Below, in pieces: positions 59,672 through 64,000 of a stretch of 64,000 nt of DNA. This DNA is from Actinomycetes bacterium (lineage in GTDB: Bacteria; Actinomycetota; Acidimicrobiia; Acidimicrobiales; Bog-793): contig JAKBAA010000006.1 of NCBI GenBank assembly GCA_021809425.1, positions 1-64,000 on the forward strand. Direction: 5' to 3'. The notes beneath the pieces were generated by a model. That model did no database searches, was not told where the DNA came from, and saw only the letters and a list, made by a program, of their open reading frames with translations. A program made the position numbers and the translations under genes. The stretch's first letter is position 1, and each line of letters begins with the position of its first letter.

Positions 59672-59843
59672 CTGGCATCACTCCTCTCGGTGGGAGCCCC
59701 GCTCTCGCAGGGCGCCGGCGGGGTACGCGACGCGATCGGCTCGACCACCGAGACCCGGTGCACGCGCACGAGGGCGGTGACCGGGTGGGAGTCACCGTGG
59801 TGGCCCCGCTTTCCCCAGTTCAGTTTGGTTCTAGGCTAGCAGC

Positions 59844-60356
59844 ATGAGCAGCCTGTGGACACCGGGCGGAGAGCACCGTGTGCCCCGCGAGGGCGCCGGC
59901 GGGCACGACGGCGGCCGGGGCGGGTACGACGGCGGCCGGGGCGGCCCCGCCGGCTCGCCGGGGCGGGCGGGCGGCGAGGTCGAGGTGGACGGGGTGGCGG
60001 GCGACGGGATCGCCGAGGCGGAGCTGGCCGCCGAGGAGCTGGCGGCGCTCGAGGCCGAGCTGGCCGCCGTGCCGGCCGCCGACGTCGTCGCCAACCACTG
60101 CTACGGGCTGTTCGAGCTGGCGGCGGTGCACCTCCGCCAGCAGCCGCCCCGCCTGGACCAGGCGGCAGTGGCGATCGACGCCCTGGGCGCCGTCGTCGAG
60201 CGGCTCGGGGCGCGCCTCGGTGCCTCGGCCGCCCAGCTGCAGGAAGGGCTGACGTCGATCCGGCTGGTGTACGTCCAGCTCGCCTCGCCGCCACCCGCCG
60301 ACCCCGATGCGGCCGGCGCCGAGGTGCCGCCGGCAGGCACGGAGACGGCCAGCTGA
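59844..60356 (+). CDS. DUF1844-like protein divergent from infC
   Basis: VANHCYGLFELAAVHLRQQPPRLDQAAVAIDALGAVVERLGARLGASAAQLQEGLTSIRLVYVQL; Gly-rich N-terminal tail. Confidence 0.65.
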   Translation: MSSLWTPGGEHRVPREGAGGHDGGRGGYDGGRGGPAGSPGRAGGEVEVDGVAGDGIAEAELAAEELAALEAELAAVPAADVVANHCYGLFELAAVHLRQQPPRLDQAAVAIDALGAVVERLGARLGASAAQLQEGLTSIRLVYVQLASPPPADPDAAGAEVPPAGTETAS

Positions 60357-61177
60357 CGTTCCGCCTGGTCGCCACCGACCTCGACGGGACGCTCGTGCTC
60401 CCTGACGGCTCGGTGAGCGAGCGCAATGCGGCGGCGCTCGCCCGCGCGGCGACCGCCGGGGCGACCATCGTGCTCGTCACCGGCCGACCCCACCGGCGGG
60501 TGGAGGCGCTGGCTCGGTCGCTCCCCTGCCACCCCATCGTGCTCTGTGCCAACGGCGCCCTCGTCTACGACGCCTCCGCCGGCAAGGTGGTCAGGGCGCA
60601 CCCGATCGACCCGGCCACGGCAGCGGTGGTGGTGGCCCGCCTGCGGGCGGCACTCCCCGACGCCGCCTTCGCCGTCGAGCACGTCGGCGGGTTCGGCTAC
60701 GAGCCGGGGTACCCGCTCACCTACGACGTCCCCGACGGCGCCCTCGTGGCCGTCGTCGAGGAGCTCGTCGCCGTCGGGCCGACCAAGCTGCTCGCTCGCG
60801 GGCCCCGGCCGGACGGCCCTGTGGCAGCGCCGCCGCCGGGCTGGGCGGACCCCGAGGCGTTGTACGCCCTCGCCCGGGCGGCCGTCGGCGAGCTCGCAGA
60901 GCTGACCATGTCGGCCACCGACGGCCTGCTCGAGGTGGCCGCCCGAGGCGTCACCAAGGCGGTCGCCCTCGCCGGGCTCGCCAGGGAGCTCGGGGTGACC
61001 GCCGAGGAGGTCGTCGCCTTCGGCGACATGCGCAACGACATCCCCATGCTCGAGTGGGCCGGGCATGGCGTCGCCATGGGCAACGCACCCGCCGACGTCC
61101 AGGCGGTCGCCGACGAGGTGACCCGCCGCTTCGACGAGGACGGCGTGGCCGTCGTCCTCGAGCGCGCCTTCCCCTGA
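60353..61177 (+). CDS. Cof-type HAD-superfamily hydrolase
   Basis: FRLVATDLDGTLVLPDG, VLVTGRPHRRV, VAFGDMRNDIPMLEWAGHGVAMGNA; probable CTG start with GGAG SD. Confidence 0.9.
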   Translation: MTFRLVATDLDGTLVLPDGSVSERNAAALARAATAGATIVLVTGRPHRRVEALARSLPCHPIVLCANGALVYDASAGKVVRAHPIDPATAAVVVARLRAALPDAAFAVEHVGGFGYEPGYPLTYDVPDGALVAVVEELVAVGPTKLLARGPRPDGPVAAPPPGWADPEALYALARAAVGELAELTMSATDGLLEVAARGVTKAVALAGLARELGVTAEEVVAFGDMRNDIPMLEWAGHGVAMGNAPADVQAVADEVTRRFDEDGVAVVLERAFP

Positions 61178-61198
61178 GCGGGACGCCCCGGACGGGCG

Positions 61199-61501
61199 TC
61201 AGGCCGCCGGGGCGGGGGTGGCAACGAGCTGGACGGCCTCGAAGATGCCACCGTGGGCCGCCCGAAGGGCGAAGACGACCGGCGTGCCCTCGGCGATGCG
61301 GCGAGTGCCGTCGGCGATCTCGACACAGTGGAAGGGGTACCGGCCGCGCTCGTCCTCGACCTCGCCGGTGCAGCGCTCGGACGAGAAGGCGACGACGCGG
61401 CCCTGGCGCAACGAGGCGAGGCGGCCCGGCTGGGTCGCCACCGGCCGGGCCTCGCCGAGCTGGGCCTCGCCGAGCTGGGCGCCTCCTGCCGGGTCGGTCA
61501 C
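61199..61501 (-). CDS. Cold-shock/OB-fold-like small protein upstream-coupled to hisG
   Basis: GRVVAFSSERCTGEVEDERGRYPFHCVEIADGTRRIAEGTPVVFALRAAHGGIFEAVQLV has a CSD-like strand pattern; 4-bp overlap with hisG. Confidence 0.5.
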   Translation of the reverse strand: MTDPAGGAQLGEAQLGEARPVATQPGRLASLRQGRVVAFSSERCTGEVEDERGRYPFHCVEIADGTRRIAEGTPVVFALRAAHGGIFEAVQLVATPAPAA

Positions 61502-62373
61502 GGGACGATCTTGGAGAGCGGCAGCTCGATGAGGTCGGTGGCGCCACGCTCTTTCAGCTCGGGGATGAGCGTGTTGATGGTCGACTTCGGCACGACCGCC
61601 TCGAGGGCGAAGCCGTCGGTGCCGAAGAGCTGGGAGACCGTCGGCGACTTCATCGAGGGCAGCACCTCGATGACGGCGTCGAGGTGGGCGGCGGCAACGT
61701 TGAGCTTGACGAGCACGTTGCGGCGGGCGTCGAGCGCGCCCTGGAGCAAGGTGCGGATCTGGTGCATGGCGTGGGCCTTCGCCGGGTCGGCGGCCGCCTC
61801 CTTGCTGGCGACGAGCTCGGTGTAGGAGGAGAGCACCTCCGCCACGATCCGCAGCCCGGCCGCCCGCAGCGCCCGCCCGGTCTCGGTGATCTCGACGACG
61901 GCGTCGGCGATGTCGGGGATCTTCGCCTCGGTCGCCCCGTAGGAGAGGCGGACGTCGGCCTTGACGCCGTGGTCCAGGAGGAAGCGCTCGGTCAGGTTGG
62001 GGTACTCCGTGGCCACCCGGGCACCGGCCGGCAGGTCCTCGACGGCCTGGATCGGCGAGCCGGCGTCGACGGCGAGCACGACCCGGATCGGCCGGTCGGT
62101 CGCCTTCGAGTACGGGAGCACGCCGAGCGACACCACCTCGGCGCCGCGCTCCTCGATCCAGTCCCGACCGGTCACGCCGAGGTCGAACAGCCCCTCGGCG
62201 ACGTAGACCGGGATCTCCTGGGGACGCAGGATGCGGACCTCGTCGATGCGCGGATCGTCGATGCTCGCCCGATAGTCGACGTCGGATCGGCGCCGCACGG
62301 CCAGGTCGGCGGCCTCGAACAGCTCGAGCGTCGGACGCTCGAGCGAGCCCTTCGGAAGCACCAGGCGCAGCAT
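61498..62373 (-). CDS. hisG: ATP phosphoribosyltransferase (long form)
   Basis: MLRLVLPKGSLERPTLELFEAADL, DLGVTGRDWIEE, RVATEYPNLTERFL, C-terminal regulatory domain. Confidence 0.96.
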   Translation of the reverse strand: MLRLVLPKGSLERPTLELFEAADLAVRRRSDVDYRASIDDPRIDEVRILRPQEIPVYVAEGLFDLGVTGRDWIEERGAEVVSLGVLPYSKATDRPIRVVLAVDAGSPIQAVEDLPAGARVATEYPNLTERFLLDHGVKADVRLSYGATEAKIPDIADAVVEITETGRALRAAGLRIVAEVLSSYTELVASKEAAADPAKAHAMHQIRTLLQGALDARRNVLVKLNVAAAHLDAVIEVLPSMKSPTVSQLFGTDGFALEAVVPKSTINTLIPELKERGATDLIELPLSKIVP

Positions 62374-62377
62374 CGCC

Positions 62378-62986
62378 CTAGCCTGCCACGGCGCCGAGCA
62401 TGCGCAGGACGGCGGCCATCTCGAGCGCCGTCTCGACCGCCTCGGCACCCTTGTCGCCGTGATCGCCGCCGGAGCGTGCCAGCGCCTGGGCGCGGTCCTC
62501 GGTGGTGAGCACCCCGAACACGACCGGGATGCCCGTGTCCAGCTGGACGGCCTGGCAGCCGGCTGCGCACTGGCCGGCCACGAAGTCGTAGTGGCTCGTC
62601 TCCCCCCGGATCACCGCCCCGAGGCAGGCGACGGCGTCGACGCGGCCCGACCGGGCGAGGGCGCCGGCCGCCAGCGGCAGCTCGAAGGCGCCGGGGACCT
62701 CCACGACGACGACGTCGCCGTCGTCGATCCCCGCCGCCCGCCACCCGGCACGCGCCCCGACGAGCAGCCGCCCGGTGACGTCGCCGTTGAACCGGGCAGC
62801 GACCACCCCGAGCCGCACCGGCACCCCGCCCGGGGCAGCCTCGGGCTCGGCGGTGAGGTAGGTGACGGCACCCGCACCGAGCGCCGCTTGCAGGGCGCCA
62901 CGCGCACCGGGGCCGTGGTCGCCCGGTCCCTGGCTGCCAGCGGTGGCGGGGGCGGGGGCGGCGGAGGGCAGCTCAGTCGAGGCCAT
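62378..62986 (-). CDS. ribH: 6,7-dimethyl-8-ribityllumazine synthase
   Basis: [75 protein letters not shown]-terminal extension. Confidence 0.94.
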   Translation of the reverse strand: MASTELPSAAPAPATAGSQGPGDHGPGARGALQAALGAGAVTYLTAEPEAAPGGVPVRLGVVAARFNGDVTGRLLVGARAGWRAAGIDDGDVVVVEVPGAFELPLAAGALARSGRVDAVACLGAVIRGETSHYDFVAGQCAAGCQAVQLDTGIPVVFGVLTTEDRAQALARSGGDHGDKGAEAVETALEMAAVLRMLGAVAG

Positions 62987-64000
62987 CGAGAAGGTGGCCG
63001 AGACGCTCGCGCTTCGTGCGCAGGTAGGCGATGTTCTCCGGCGTCGGGCTCGTCTCTACCGGCACCCGCTCGGTCACGTCCAGCCCGAAGCCGTTGATCC
63101 CGCCGTACTTGGCCGGGTTGTTGGTCATCAGCCGAAGCTTGCGCACGCCGAGGGCGACGAGGATCTGGGCGCCGATGCCGTACTCGCGCGAGTCGACGGG
63201 CAGGCCCAGGTCCAGGTTGGCGTCGACCGTGTCCCGACCTTGCTCCTGGAGGGAGTAGGCACGCAGCTTGTGGCCGAGTCCGATCCCCCGTCCCTCCTGG
63301 CCACGCAGGTAGACGACGACCCCGCGGCCGGCGTCCGCGATGGCCTCGAGGGCGAATTCGAGCTGGGGTCCGCAGTCGCAGCGGCGGGAGCCGAAAACGT
63401 CCCCGGTGAGACACTCGCTGTGCACCCGGGTGAGCACGGGGGCGCCGTCGGCGACGTCGCCGAGGACGAGCGCCAGGTGCTCCTCGCCGTCGAGCAGCGA
63501 CCGGAACACGATCCCGTCGAATTCGCCGTGTGTCGTCGGGATACGCGCCCGGCTCACCTCCTCGACCAGCCGCTCGGCGCGGTGGCGGTAGGCGACGAGG
63601 TCGGCGATGGTGACGAGGGCGAGGTGGTGCTCGGCGGCGAACGCCTCCAGCTCGGGCATCCGGGCCATGGTGCGGCGGTCCTTCGCCACCACCTCGCACA
63701 GCACCCCGGCCGGCACGCACCCGGCCATCCGGGCGAGGTCGATGGCCGCCTCGGTGTGGCCGGCGCGCTTCAGCACGCCGCCCTCCCGGTAGCGCAGCGG
63801 GAGCACGTGGCCGGGGCGGGCCAGGTCGGCCGAGCGGGTCTCGGGGTCGACGAGCGCCCGGATGGTCGCCGCCCGGTCCTCGGCGGAGATGCCGGTCGTG
63901 GTCCCGTGGACGGCGTCGACGGTCACCGTGAAGGCGGTGCGCTGCGACTCGGTGTTGTTGGCCACCATGAGCGGCAGGTCGAGCGCGTCGAGGCGGTCGC
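62973..64000 (-). CDS. ribBA: Bifunctional DHBP synthase / GTP cyclohydrolase II, truncated by window edge
   Basis: [74 protein letters not shown]. The N-terminus appears to continue past 64000. Confidence 0.94.
   Translation of the reverse strand, partial: DRLDALDLPLMVANNTESQRTAFTVTVDAVHGTTTGISAEDRAATIRALVDPETRSADLARPGHVLPLRYREGGVLKRAGHTEAAIDLARMAGCVPAGVLCEVVAKDRRTMARMPELEAFAAEHHLALVTIADLVAYRHRAERLVEEVSRARIPTTHGEFDGIVFRSLLDGEEHLALVLGDVADGAPVLTRVHSECLTGDVFGSRRCDCGPQLEFALEAIADAGRGVVVYLRGQEGRGIGLGHKLRAYSLQEQGRDTVDANLDLGLPVDSREYGIGAQILVALGVRKLRLMTNNPAKYGGINGFGLDVTERVPVETSPTPENIAYLRTKRERLGHLLDGLD

Overview
High-GC actinobacterial chromosomal segment; an Acidimicrobiia-like lineage is my inference from gene order and composition. 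Most of it is housekeeping: secG-tpiA-pgk-gap-yvcK-rapZ-methyltransferase-uvrC, nadA, GGDEF, uvrA, uvrB, coaE-rpsA, polA, a DtxR-type regulator, an ANTAR regulator, menC, tRNA-Leu(CAA), fabD-fabH-fabG-acpP-fabF, ubiB-like, pheST, trmH, rplT-rpmI-infC, DUF1844, HAD, hisG, ribH and ribBA. The left part is accessory: flavin oxidoreductase/hydrolase genes, two convergent Asp-box (BNR) secreted proteins, a LacI-controlled sugar-uptake/glycosidase/esterase locus, and a toxin-antitoxin-rich patch at 15.7-19.3 kb. The best candidate for an undescribed system is a ~2.1-kb islet holding two TA-like modules (RHH/Doc and DUF433-type/DUF5615-type) and no visible integrase. It is bounded by a 33-bp direct repeat that includes the 3' end of a tRNA-Leu(GAG). 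Other notable points are a probable AUC start codon for infC, a recurrent TANNNT-N6/7-RTG leaderless promoter layout, probable CUG starts in CTGA overlaps, a FabD fused to a lysine-less lipoyl-like domain, a frameshifted DUF6933-like gene, and a DUF5615 gene remnant. All family assignments come from reading motifs; no database search was run.
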